Assembly: GCA_040509495.1 (NCBI GenBank)
Contig: JBEVKW010000467.1
Span: forward strand, 1 to 64,000
DNA length: 64,000 nt
Direction: 5' to 3'
DNA from: Terrimonas_A sp040509495
Lineage (GTDB): Bacteria > Bacteroidota > Bacteroidia > Chitinophagales > Chitinophagaceae
In this document: piece after piece, positions 44,418-53,601 of the stretch
Position numbering within the stretch: the stretch's first letter is position 1
Layout: every line of letters starts with the position of its first letter
Position numbers and translations under genes: made by a program
The notes under the pieces: generated by a model
The model's input: the letters and a program-made list of their open reading frames with translations, nothing else
Database searches by the model: none
Told to the model about the DNA's origin: nothing

Positions 44418-45746
44418 CTAAATAAATCTGTTCACCAGGTTTTCCAGGTACTCCTGTTTTCCACTGAGAACTTTTGGCTCACCGTTCTGTACTGCATATT
44501 CACGAAGTTCTTCCAGCGAAAGTTTCCCTGCTTCAAATTCCGCACCTTTACCATTATCGAAACTTGCATAGCGTTCCTGCCTGATCTTTTTGTAATCGGA
44601 CTTTTCAAGGATAGCGTCTGCGATCAGCAATGCTCTCGCAAACATGTCCATTCCCCCGATATGTGCATAGAACAGATCTTCTGCGTCCGTGCTGTTACGC
44701 CTGATCTTCGCATCGAAATTGATACCACCGCCCGCAAATCCCCCTGCCTGCAGGATGATCAGCATTGCTTCAGCCAGTTCATTGATATCGTTGGGAAATT
44801 GATCCGTGTCCCATCCGTTCTGATAATCGCCACGGTTGGCATCAATGCTTCCAAGCAGTCCGGCATCAGCGGCCACCTGTAATTCATGTGTGAAAGTGTG
44901 ACCAGCAAGCGTAGCGTGGTTCACTTCAATATTTAAACTGAAATCATCCAGCAATCCATACTGGCGCAGAAAACCGATCACTGTTTCTGAATCATAATCG
45001 TACTGATGCTTGCTGGGCTCACAGGGTTTGGGTTCAATAAAGAATTTCCCTTTGAAACCATTATTTCTTGCATAGTCACGCGCCGTTTTCAGGAAGCGGG
45101 CCAGGTGTTCCTTCTCCCGCTTCATATCGGTATTGAGCAGGCTCATATAACCTTCGCGGCCACCCCAGAATACATAGTTCTCACCGTCAAGAGCGATCGT
45201 TGCATCCAATGCAGCTTTTACCTGTGCAGCACCGTGCGAGAGCACATGAAAGTCAGGGTTAGTAGAAGCACCATTCATATATCGCCGGTGGCTGAACAGG
45301 TTCGCGGTGGCCCATAACAACTTCACACCGGATTCATTTTGCTTTTCCCTGAGGTAGGCGGCAATGGTCTGAAGACGCTGATCATTTTCTGCTATATCAT
45401 TTCCGTAATCGACTACATCCACATCGTGAAAGCAGTAATAGGGAATACCTAATTTGGTAATGAATTCAAAAGCGGCATCGGCTTTATCTTTTGCGCGCTG
45501 TATCACATCTTTGTCTTCATCCCATCCGAAGGAATGCGTTGGCTCTCCGAACGGATCTGCGCCATTCCCGTTGAAGCTGTGCCAGTAAGCACAAGCGAAA
45601 CGGAGATATTCCCGCATTGTCTTTCCCGCTATTTTCTTATCGGCATCATACCAACGGAATGCCAGCGGATTGTCTGTATCAAGACCCTCAAATCTGATCT
45701 GTCCTACACCTTTAAAATACTCCCTGTTACCTTTTATGATTCTCAT
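44418..45746 (-). CDS. xylA: xylose isomerase
   Basis: A 442-residue cytoplasmic enzyme of the class II xylose isomerases, converting D-xylose to D-xylulose. Family signatures are clear: the catalytic His in YYCFHDVDV, GGREGYMSLLNTDM, the metal ligands in FIEPKPCEPSKHQYD and LNIEVNHATLAGHTF, and GSIDANRGDYQNGWDTDQFP. It stands first in the GH115-GH43 unit, with a hairpin and T-run (45765-45801) directly before it. No xylulokinase gene lies beside it: the only FGGY kinase in the window (3602-5116) looks gluconokinase-like. Confidence 0.97.
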   Translation of the reverse strand: MRIIKGNREYFKGVGQIRFEGLDTDNPLAFRWYDADKKIAGKTMREYLRFACAYWHSFNGNGADPFGEPTHSFGWDEDKDVIQRAKDKADAAFEFITKLGIPYYCFHDVDVVDYGNDIAENDQRLQTIAAYLREKQNESGVKLLWATANLFSHRRYMNGASTNPDFHVLSHGAAQVKAALDATIALDGENYVFWGGREGYMSLLNTDMKREKEHLARFLKTARDYARNNGFKGKFFIEPKPCEPSKHQYDYDSETVIGFLRQYGLLDDFSLNIEVNHATLAGHTFTHELQVAADAGLLGSIDANRGDYQNGWDTDQFPNDINELAEAMLIILQAGGFAGGGINFDAKIRRNSTDAEDLFYAHIGGMDMFARALLIADAILEKSDYKKIRQERYASFDNGKGAEFEAGKLSLEELREYAVQNGEPKVLSGKQEYLENLVNRFI

Positions 45747-45764
45747 GATTATTGTTTATACTAT

Positions 45765-45801
45765 AAAAAAAATGAGAGGAAGGGTGAAGAATCACCCTTC
45801 C
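45765..45801 (-). terminator. hairpin terminator or attenuator before xylA
   Basis: A perfect 10-bp stem (GGAAGGGTGA / TCACCCTTCC) with loop AGAA (45778-45801) is followed on the minus strand by TCTCA and eight T residues (45772-45765), ending 18 bp before the xylA start codon. It separates the SusC/SusD/lipoprotein operon from xylA-GH115-GH43. The stem core is the same as the terminator at 16187-16210. The five-base spacer before the T-run makes partial read-through plausible. The 137 bp between the lipoprotein stop and the hairpin hold nothing else recognised. Confidence 0.75.
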
Positions 45802-45938
45802 GTATTTAAAAAAACTGCTATACAGAATTTCACGATCTTAAACCCGCACACAGCAAAACAGATATCCATCTATTGCGAAGTGACGGTATTCACCGAAGAC
45901 ACGAAGTGTGAAGCCCGCGCTTCGTTACCTGTCATTAA

Positions 45939-46979
45939 TCACCTCAATACCGGGTTAAAATATTCCGGAGAAACACCGCGGTTACGCATCACCAGGGTAT
46001 CTGTAGAGGTTATTTTCATCAATGGATGATCGATAGAGTATTCCAGGTAAAGCGCATCCCTGTCGATTCCTCCCCAACTGTTCTTTTCACCTTTCGAAAT
46101 AAATGCACCTTTTCCTGTTGCGGTATAACCAGTACCAGAAGCTGCCACAGAACAAACACCCTTGTCATCAAAGGTCAACATCAGGTTCATGGGTATATTA
46201 GTTCCGCTTGCATTAGGGAACACCAGTGGTAATTCCACCTGCTTGAAAGATTTGGTAGTTGTTGCTTTCACTTCATCTTTATCTACGAATTCCTGCCTTC
46301 TGACCACGGTTTTATCCAGTGTACTATTTCCAGGCGAGCCTACTATTACATCCCGGCCTCTTCTTAGGTAGAAGCCATGCCAGGGGTTTACATACTTGAT
46401 CGCATAGACGATAAAGTCCTTTGGCTTTACCGACCAATGAACATCGACATACCGGTTAGGGTTCGCGACATTCGGAGAACCGCGAAGGATCGAATCCGCA
46501 TTTTTCACATCTTTCATCAGAAGTGGTATTGCGTAACTGTTAGTCAACGAAAGCGGATCGTTGAAAAAAGCTTCCGTCAGCTTTACTTCTACTCCTCCTA
46601 ATATCTGGCCGGACGGGATAGAGATCTTATTGCTTGCAAGCGTATAATGAGATGCAGGCAGGGGCAGTATTTTCGGGCCGGTGGCAGAAAAATACAGGTT
46701 ATTCAAAAGGGAATTGTCAACGTCAAAGCCGATCTCGACGTTACCCGGATTAGATCGTGTGCCGCCGATAGTGGCTTTGATGGAGACCTTCCATTCATTA
46801 TCGAGTGAGTTATCAACGATCAGATCTTCTCCCAACTCAACGGTTCTTACCGGAAACTGAGAGGCAAAATAGACAGTCTGATAATCATAATCAGGAAAGT
46901 CAAAACCATTATTCTTGGTGCAGGAAACAAGCGCCCCGGTCATGAATAACAGGCCTGCAAAAAACTTTTTCATAATCAT
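45939..46979 (-). CDS. DUF1735-type surface glycan-binding lipoprotein (XusE-like position)
   Basis: A 346-residue lipoprotein (lipobox ending at Cys20, GALVSCTKN) with an N-terminal BT_3987-like (DUF1735) beta-sandwich at about 25-165 and a C-terminal beta domain resembling DUF4361 (about 180-346). It is the fifth gene of the SusC-SusD-SusC-SusD operon, the place taken in xylan loci of Prevotella and Bacteroides by XusE, a surface glycan-binding protein. Role by position: binding xylan at the cell surface. Direct family assignment is by fold features and is less certain than the position. Confidence 0.75.
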   Translation of the reverse strand: MIMKKFFAGLLFMTGALVSCTKNNGFDFPDYDYQTVYFASQFPVRTVELGEDLIVDNSLDNEWKVSIKATIGGTRSNPGNVEIGFDVDNSLLNNLYFSATGPKILPLPASHYTLASNKISIPSGQILGGVEVKLTEAFFNDPLSLTNSYAIPLLMKDVKNADSILRGSPNVANPNRYVDVHWSVKPKDFIVYAIKYVNPWHGFYLRRGRDVIVGSPGNSTLDKTVVRRQEFVDKDEVKATTTKSFKQVELPLVFPNASGTNIPMNLMLTFDDKGVCSVAASGTGYTATGKGAFISKGEKNSWGGIDRDALYLEYSIDHPLMKITSTDTLVMRNRGVSPEYFNPVLR

Positions 46980-47012
46980 AGATGATTAAAATGTTGAAAA
47001 TCGATTGAAGCG

Positions 47013-48782
47013 TTACTGCCATCCTTTGTTCTGAACAAGGTTGCTGTATTTCAGCACCTCAGACAGAGGAATTGGCCCGTAATACATATATTCCTGGAAA
47101 GCTCTGTTCTCTACCACAAGAGGTGTTATAGTTGCACCATTAACATTAAGCCCACGGGCTGATTCATTAAGCGGTGCTTTCCAACGACGCAGATCCCAGA
47201 ACCGGAAACTTTCGAAGCACAGTTCCAGGCGGCGTTCGTTGCGGATCAGTTCTCTCATCTTATCCTTATCACTTTTGATCTCTTCAAGGTAAGCATCAGA
47301 ATTGCTGGTACCCACACCGGCACGCTTACGTATTGCTTTGATAACGTCGTATGCAGAGTAGGCATGCGTACCTGTCCCCAGAGGGCCCCATGCTTCATTA
47401 GCGGCTTCCGCATAGGCAAGATAGAATTCCGTATAACGAAGCCTTGGCTGATATTTGTTTTTGCCCGTTGTTGACGCCGGGTTGCGGTTAACATCCATCC
47501 GCAAGCGTTTTTTCATGTAATAGCCCGTGCGAGTGGAAGTTGGTCTGATGTTGATCCCATTGTCAGTACCGGAAGCACTTCCCGTGTATATTACCTGGTT
47601 TCCAACGCCGGCCGTACTACCGTTGTAAATAATATAGCGCGCCAGGCGTGGATCTCTCCCTGTATACGGCGCGGCAGCATTGTAATTACTGTTTGCATTA
47701 TTGATCGGGTAGCCATTCGCCATTGGAAACGCATCCACCAGATTCTGTGTAGGGTTCATATACCCCGTCCCAAATAAAGTCGGCGGAAAATTCTGCGCTT
47801 CCTGGTCTCCATTATTGGTTTGGATATTATCTCTCCAGATCATCTCCGGAGGATTACTGCCATTACTCAAACCGTCTATTTCACCAGTATTGGTATAGAA
47901 AGTTCCACCATTTGCAGGAAGACCGTTAACACCTCCTTTGTAGTCCACAACTGCAGCCGCAAAATCAGCAGCTTTTGCCCAGGTAGTAGTATTGGAAGCA
48001 TGCTGGAAAGCGGGGCTTGCAGCAAGTAATCCCACTCTTGTCCTGTATGACCTGGAAATAAGTCCGTTGAACAACTGCCGTGCGAACGCGCCCATCACGC
48101 GGTTGTAAGCTTCTGTCCTTTGAGTGATGGCACGGAAGCGTTCAGGGATCTGCGCCGTAGCAGACACATCGATATATTCAACAGGCAGATTATAGTCCGC
48201 ACTATCCAGGTCCTTGTAGATCTGCTGCAAACAGGCCTCAAACGTTGCGCGGGGAGCATTCAATTCAGAAGTAACTGTCTGAAATTCGGTAACTATCGGA
48301 ACACCCAATAACTGTCCATCGGCTGAAAAACCACCGTGTGCCCTTAGCAGATAGAACATGTAGAGCGAACGAAGACCGAATGCTTCACCTCTCATCCTCA
48401 TCCGGAAAAGTGCTGACACTTCAGGATCTGCGGCCCACTTAACTTTATCAGTGTTTGCAAGAAACAAGTTGATATACTGCAACGCACCATACGCATTATT
48501 CCATACGGAAACAGGACTATTTGCCGCTGTCCATGAACCGGTAGCCAGTTGAAGATATCCGTTACTTAACTGATTGGTCACCGCATCATCAGTGGCATAA
48601 TCACTGTTATCATAATAACCCGGCATGGTACGATAGCCATTGAGCAGAAATCCCTGCGCATACGAAGGATCGGTGTACATCTGCTCAACAGACCGCAGGT
48701 TCTCCTCGTCAGGAGTCAGGATCTTTTTACAACCAGTAGCCATCAGTGCTACCGCTGCAACTATTATCAAATTTCTTTTCAT
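47013..48782 (-). CDS. SusD/RagB-family lipoprotein (XusD-like position)
   Basis: A 589-residue SusD-family lipoprotein with lipobox ending at Cys18 (MATGCKK). SusD features include the N-terminal helix region (VWNNAYGALQYINLFL), the tetratricopeptide-like helices (RMRMRGEAFGLRSLYMFYLLRAHGG), and the C-terminal signature RNERRLELCFESFRFWDLRRW. It partners with the TonB-dependent receptor encoded 24 bp upstream. In the xus arrangement this second pair is distinct from the first; its relatives bind xylo-oligosaccharides. Spacing within the operon is 24-33 bp on both sides. Confidence 0.93.
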   Translation of the reverse strand: MKRNLIIVAAVALMATGCKKILTPDEENLRSVEQMYTDPSYAQGFLLNGYRTMPGYYDNSDYATDDAVTNQLSNGYLQLATGSWTAANSPVSVWNNAYGALQYINLFLANTDKVKWAADPEVSALFRMRMRGEAFGLRSLYMFYLLRAHGGFSADGQLLGVPIVTEFQTVTSELNAPRATFEACLQQIYKDLDSADYNLPVEYIDVSATAQIPERFRAITQRTEAYNRVMGAFARQLFNGLISRSYRTRVGLLAASPAFQHASNTTTWAKAADFAAAVVDYKGGVNGLPANGGTFYTNTGEIDGLSNGSNPPEMIWRDNIQTNNGDQEAQNFPPTLFGTGYMNPTQNLVDAFPMANGYPINNANSNYNAAAPYTGRDPRLARYIIYNGSTAGVGNQVIYTGSASGTDNGINIRPTSTRTGYYMKKRLRMDVNRNPASTTGKNKYQPRLRYTEFYLAYAEAANEAWGPLGTGTHAYSAYDVIKAIRKRAGVGTSNSDAYLEEIKSDKDKMRELIRNERRLELCFESFRFWDLRRWKAPLNESARGLNVNGATITPLVVENRAFQEYMYYGPIPLSEVLKYSNLVQNKGWQ

Positions 48783-48806
48783 ACAGAAAATGCAATTTTT
48801 AGTTCG

Positions 48807-51677
48807 TTAAAATGTAGCCCTGAGACCAAGATTATAGAAACGGTACTGAGGCTCCATGCCTTCATTCGTTTCCATCAATTTCCGTTCTTTGGAAAGAACA
48901 AGCAGATTGTCTCCAAGAACATATACACTCATGCCGTGCACAAAAGAATTCTTGAAGATCGTTGAATTGAAATCGTAGGTCAACTGAACACGGCTAAGAT
49001 TGAACCGGTTGTTTTTATACATCCAGAAAGTGGAATTCTGAAAGTTATTAGCGCCTGCTGTTGAAGTAAGGCGGGGATAAGTGGCTGTGTTCTTTGTATC
49101 CTCCGTCCAACGCCCCCAAACAACATCGGAGTATTTGCTTGCACCTCTCACCCAGAAGTAAGGAGTATTCTTGAAAGCAATTGCGCCTGACTGTCCGTTA
49201 CCAAGAGCGAACAGCGTGAAATTCTTATACTTCACGGTGAAATTAATCCCATATGAAAAAGGATTGGCAGCCCAGCCATTGCGGCCAAGATCAACCTGGT
49301 CTCTGCTGTCGATGATACCGTCACCATTCACATCTTTATATTTCAGATCTCCCGGCTTGACTACACCGCCGAATGTCTGCCTTGCATGCGCATCGATCTC
49401 CGCCTGGTTCTGGAAGAATCCTTCATTGATCAATCCCCAATAAGCATCGAGGTCGCGGCCTGCTCTGTTCTGATAGTCGACTGCCTGGATCTCATCCCGA
49501 ACCAGCGCCTTTGAAGAGAACAGCATTCCAACAACACCAACTGACAATTGAACATCACCGATCTTGTTATTTACATTAAGAGCAAAATCTAAACCAGTAC
49601 GTCTGTCATTATTGTAGTTAAGCCATGGACGGAAATCTCCTGAGCCAGTGAAATAAGAAGGAATAACGGATACACCTCTTGTAAGCAACCCACTGGTGGT
49701 CTGATGAAAATAATTAGCTTCCAGGTTGATCAGATTCTTCAGGAACGAAGCCTGCATGCCTGCACGATATTCCTTTCGCTCAATAAAATTCAGATTGGGA
49801 TTCTCTCCTTGTCCGGACATGGTTGCTACCCAACCACCGGCAGCAGCATCTCTCCATTGATACCATCCGCCCAACACGCTGTTATTGCCATAGTATCCTG
49901 AATACAGATAATAATCCGTGGCTACGCCATTTTGTTTTGTACCCGTGATATCGATATCCTGTTTGATAGAAGCATAGGAGGCGGTGAATTTCAGGTCATC
50001 AATAAAAGACACATTGTCTTTAAAGAAATCTTCCTGGCTGACCCTCCATCCCAATGTTACAGTTGGCGAAACAGCATTTCGGTTTTGGTCAGGAAGTTTT
50101 GCCGAATGCACATAAGCCCCGGAAAAATCAACATAATATTTCTTCCGGAAATTATAACCTGCCTGGAAACCAAGATTCGTATTTCTGTCAGGATGATAGT
50201 CACTGCCGCCATCATTATCGGGATCGCTGGAGAACTGTGTCATGTACCACCAGCCCAGCATGTTGGCCGTTACATTATGATCATTGCCAAAAGTCCTGTT
50301 GTAACCGAGTTGCGCCCTGTAAGACATCGTTTGAGAATAAGTCGTTCTTCCGATGAATTCATTGGTTGAGTTCTGGTCGTTATTGAACTTCTCCAGCGAA
50401 GTGATCACGTCCTGTCCATTTACAGTAGACCAGGTCGGGCGATAAACAGCATAAGGCAACTGATAAGCTTCCGAATAAACGGCTGTATAATCAAGACTGT
50501 ACGTAGACTTAAAGGACAAGCCTTTTACCAAAGCACCGAGATCAGCATTTACACCGACGTTATACATGAAGGCCCTGAATCGCGTTTTGATATAACCCGC
50601 AGCGACCATATCCCCGAATACGTTGGTCAGGTTGGTCGACTGACCACCGAGCAGGAATTGCCCGTCGATCAGGTGATTGCTGTTATCAGCGATCGTTTGA
50701 AGTCCTGGTTTGGAAGGATCGAACATGCTTACAGGCACAAACGGCGAGTAGCGATTGAAATTAGGAGCGATCGTCGAAGATGCACCCCAGAAATCACCTC
50801 TTCCCGCATACCTGTTTCCGAAATTCACAGCAACATCAGTGGACGCCGTCAACCAGCTGTTCAAATCCATGTCCACATTTCCCCGGACATTGAAACCAAA
50901 ATCGTTGTTGTTCTTTTGGTCTCCGAACTTCATGATGCTGTTATTATAGTTCAGACCGATGTTAGTATAATAACGTGTCCGTTCATTTCCTCCGGAGATC
51001 TCTGTAGTAAGATCAGAGCGTGTATATGCTTTTTTGAGATAATCAGAACTGAAAAAATCAATATCCGCATATCTGAATGGATTTACACCGGATCTTGTTT
51101 TATCAATCTCATCCTGCGTATACCCTGCACCGCTGGTTGATATACCATCATTTGTCAACGCTTCATTATACAGGGTCATATAGTCCGCGGCATTCAGATA
51201 CCCGGGATATCCTTTTGGCACAAATACTCCGGAGTTTGCCCGTACATCGATCGTTAATGGCTTGACCGCTCCTCTTTTCGTGGTGATCAGTACCACGCCT
51301 TTTGCTGCATTGCTGCCATAGAGAACTACAGCGTTTGCTCCCTTCAGCACGGTGATCGATTCCACCTCCGTCAGTCTTACATCACTTGCCCGGCGCGGAA
51401 TGCCGTCAACGAGGATCAATCCAACCTGTCCCCAGATATTTCCCGTGTAACCGCCTACAAAACTCTGGAGATTGTCCAGGCTGGAGACGCCATAATTTTT
51501 CTTTAATAATTCAGCCACATTGACCGTTGACACAGCACCCAGCAGATCCTCCCGGGCAACAGTTCCGAAAGCCACGTTCACCAGGCTATCTTGTTTTTCC
51601 TGTGCATTTCCTCCCAGCGCACTGAATACAGCGCACGCGAGAAGAATACAGGAAACCTTTATATTTTTTTTCTTCAT
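48807..51677 (-). CDS. short SusC-family TonB-dependent receptor (XusC-like position)
   Basis: A 956-residue outer membrane receptor lacking the N-terminal carboxypeptidase-regulatory-like domain found in the other two SusC proteins here. After the signal peptide (MKKKNIKVSCIL... ending GGNAQ) the chain goes almost directly into a TonB-box-like region (VNVAFGTVAREDLLGAVS) and plug (LILVDGIPRRASDV, SITVLKGANAVVLYG). The start chosen is the ATG at 51677; the longer frame begins inside the SusD gene upstream. It forms the second receptor pair with the SusD at 47013. The same shortened second SusC is known from xylan loci of Bacteroides and Prevotella. Confidence 0.93.
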   Translation of the reverse strand: MKKKNIKVSCILLACAVFSALGGNAQEKQDSLVNVAFGTVAREDLLGAVSTVNVAELLKKNYGVSSLDNLQSFVGGYTGNIWGQVGLILVDGIPRRASDVRLTEVESITVLKGANAVVLYGSNAAKGVVLITTKRGAVKPLTIDVRANSGVFVPKGYPGYLNAADYMTLYNEALTNDGISTSGAGYTQDEIDKTRSGVNPFRYADIDFFSSDYLKKAYTRSDLTTEISGGNERTRYYTNIGLNYNNSIMKFGDQKNNNDFGFNVRGNVDMDLNSWLTASTDVAVNFGNRYAGRGDFWGASSTIAPNFNRYSPFVPVSMFDPSKPGLQTIADNSNHLIDGQFLLGGQSTNLTNVFGDMVAAGYIKTRFRAFMYNVGVNADLGALVKGLSFKSTYSLDYTAVYSEAYQLPYAVYRPTWSTVNGQDVITSLEKFNNDQNSTNEFIGRTTYSQTMSYRAQLGYNRTFGNDHNVTANMLGWWYMTQFSSDPDNDGGSDYHPDRNTNLGFQAGYNFRKKYYVDFSGAYVHSAKLPDQNRNAVSPTVTLGWRVSQEDFFKDNVSFIDDLKFTASYASIKQDIDITGTKQNGVATDYYLYSGYYGNNSVLGGWYQWRDAAAGGWVATMSGQGENPNLNFIERKEYRAGMQASFLKNLINLEANYFHQTTSGLLTRGVSVIPSYFTGSGDFRPWLNYNNDRRTGLDFALNVNNKIGDVQLSVGVVGMLFSSKALVRDEIQAVDYQNRAGRDLDAYWGLINEGFFQNQAEIDAHARQTFGGVVKPGDLKYKDVNGDGIIDSRDQVDLGRNGWAANPFSYGINFTVKYKNFTLFALGNGQSGAIAFKNTPYFWVRGASKYSDVVWGRWTEDTKNTATYPRLTSTAGANNFQNSTFWMYKNNRFNLSRVQLTYDFNSTIFKNSFVHGMSVYVLGDNLLVLSKERKLMETNEGMEPQYRFYNLGLRATF

Positions 51678-51694
51678 TGTTTCTAGTTTTTTAA

Positions 51695-53599
51695 TTACCA
51701 ACCCGGGTTCTGCTTGAAGTCAGGATAGATATTCACATCACTCAAAAGGAAAGGGAACCAGTAATGACGTTCACCATATTGTCTCTCAAATAAGATGCTT
51801 TCCCTGAGATTCTTTACATGTCCGTTTTTCGGATCTGCATAAAGCACACTTGTCGGAACATCATTGGCACGGTCAAAATCCACGGCTTTCTTCAGCGTGT
51901 AAGGACGTTGTGTCAGCAATAACCAGCGGCGCAGATCTACAAAGCGGTGTGCTTCGAAAGCGAGTTCGACAGCGCGTTCACGCCTCAGTTCACTCATGAA
52001 TGCCTCTGTATTCCCCAGGAATTTAGCAGCCACATTCGCCACCCCGGCCCTCGCTCGAACTTTATTTACCGCATCTACAGCAGAAAGAGAAAATCCGCCG
52101 GCTGTGCTTTGAGGAGTACCATAACCATTCGCGGTAGCTTCGGCATACAACAGGTAAACATCAGCGAGACGCATCAGGCTGAGCACCATCGCGAGATTCT
52201 CGCGGTATCCGTCCCATTCATTTAAAAGTTTGTTGGAAAATTTGGATTGCATATATCCGGTCCAAACCCTTTTATTAGCGTTGTTCACCCGGTACCATCC
52301 TCCTGTGAAAAGACTTGCATATTGCCTGAATTGATCGTTACCTACCTGGGAAGCTCCTGAAGAAAGTTTCTCTCCGTCATAAACTATATCGTGATAGAAT
52401 CTCGGATCCCTGTTTCTCCATGGATATTCTGGATCATAACCAGATTCTGCATCAGCCTGCTCGGGGTTTACGATAGGAAGGCCATTAGCCATACCATAAT
52501 AGTCGACATAGTTGGCGGTTGGATATACTTTGATACCTGTTGTCAACAACGGCGCCGGACGATAGTCATTGATCTGGTTCCAGCGGAAACGGGCTTCGTT
52601 GATCTCCGCCAGATTCTCCAGCAGGATCGCTTCTTTAAGGCCAGGCAAACGGAACGCCTGGTTATGCGTATAAAATATCTGTGTATACTGATTGAAGGGA
52701 GCCAATTCATATCTGCCGGTAGTTTCACAGATCTTCAATGCTTCACCGAAAACATCCGCGGCTTTTTTACAATAGTCGGCGTTATAAGAACTGTTTCCTG
52801 TTGATGACCGGTTCATTAACGGACTTCCGGCCCACAGGTAATTCTTTCCCAAAAAACCCAGCGCCATGATCTTGTTGATACGCATACTATTGTTGCCGAG
52901 CGTTTGCTGGCCGATAGTGGTTTCATCCCAGTCAAGAGGCAACAGCTCAGATGCTTTCTGCAGATCAGCTGCTACTTTATCGGCGGTCTGGTGATAATTC
53001 AGGCGCGGAAGCCTTGGAGCAACATCACTTGGTATCACCTGGTCAACATAAGGAAGGCCACCCCAATATTCCATCAACACATGATGAAAGAAGCCACGGA
53101 AAAAGTAAAGCTGACCAGCGATCAGTTTTTTCTCTTCCTCTGTTGCATCTGCAAGTTTATCGAGATTCGCTATCCCTATGTTGGCTTTACGGATAGCGTA
53201 CCAGGAAAGGCCCCAGAGCTTTCCTTTCCGGTTTCTTGCAGTAGATGCAGGATCAAAGTCCCTGGCACCAAACCAGTTGTAGAAGGCTCCATTCCATGCC
53301 CAGTAATCGCCCTGGTCAACGTTATACGAAATAAGACGCGTCTCCCCTATTTCCCAGAACTCATCTTCTCCCAGATTGAAACAATTGTGTGCTTCAACGG
53401 AACTAAGCAGCGGAATACAGTTATATAATTCTTCAGTAAAGCCCTGAAAATTCCTGAAGTTTTTAAACGGATCATCATCCTGGATATCTGTGAGCGGCGA
53501 ACGCTCCAGGTATTTTTTACAGGAGCTGACAGACAATACGCCCAGCAGCATGATCGCCGAATAGAATATATTTCTGAAAATATTTTTCATGTCAAGCAT
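51695..53599 (-). CDS. SusD/RagB-family lipoprotein (XusB-like position)
   Basis: A 634-residue SusD-family lipoprotein; lipobox ends at Cys27 (VLSVSSCKK), or Cys24 if the ATG at 53590 is used. SusD features are WGLSWYAIRKANIGIANLDK, GQLYFFRGFFHHVLMEYWGG, LMRLADVYLLYAEATANGYG and LRRERAVELAFEAHRFVDLRRW. It is longer than average (usual length about 500-600). It begins 2 bp after the SusC stop and pairs with that receptor. In the xus order it is the first SusD; its close relatives bind xylan or long xylo-oligosaccharides. Confidence 0.94.
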   Translation of the reverse strand: MLDMKNIFRNIFYSAIMLLGVLSVSSCKKYLERSPLTDIQDDDPFKNFRNFQGFTEELYNCIPLLSSVEAHNCFNLGEDEFWEIGETRLISYNVDQGDYWAWNGAFYNWFGARDFDPASTARNRKGKLWGLSWYAIRKANIGIANLDKLADATEEEKKLIAGQLYFFRGFFHHVLMEYWGGLPYVDQVIPSDVAPRLPRLNYHQTADKVAADLQKASELLPLDWDETTIGQQTLGNNSMRINKIMALGFLGKNYLWAGSPLMNRSSTGNSSYNADYCKKAADVFGEALKICETTGRYELAPFNQYTQIFYTHNQAFRLPGLKEAILLENLAEINEARFRWNQINDYRPAPLLTTGIKVYPTANYVDYYGMANGLPIVNPEQADAESGYDPEYPWRNRDPRFYHDIVYDGEKLSSGASQVGNDQFRQYASLFTGGWYRVNNANKRVWTGYMQSKFSNKLLNEWDGYRENLAMVLSLMRLADVYLLYAEATANGYGTPQSTAGGFSLSAVDAVNKVRARAGVANVAAKFLGNTEAFMSELRRERAVELAFEAHRFVDLRRWLLLTQRPYTLKKAVDFDRANDVPTSVLYADPKNGHVKNLRESILFERQYGERHYWFPFLLSDVNIYPDFKQNPGW

Positions 53600-53601
53600 T
53601 T

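Noticed and set aside
46991..47010. AATCGATT core between the second SusD and the DUF1735-type lipoprotein gene
   Set aside because: The flanks (GAAA and GAAG) do not match the LacI 16-mer, and the site lies inside an operon just before a start codon. Chance occurrence is likely.
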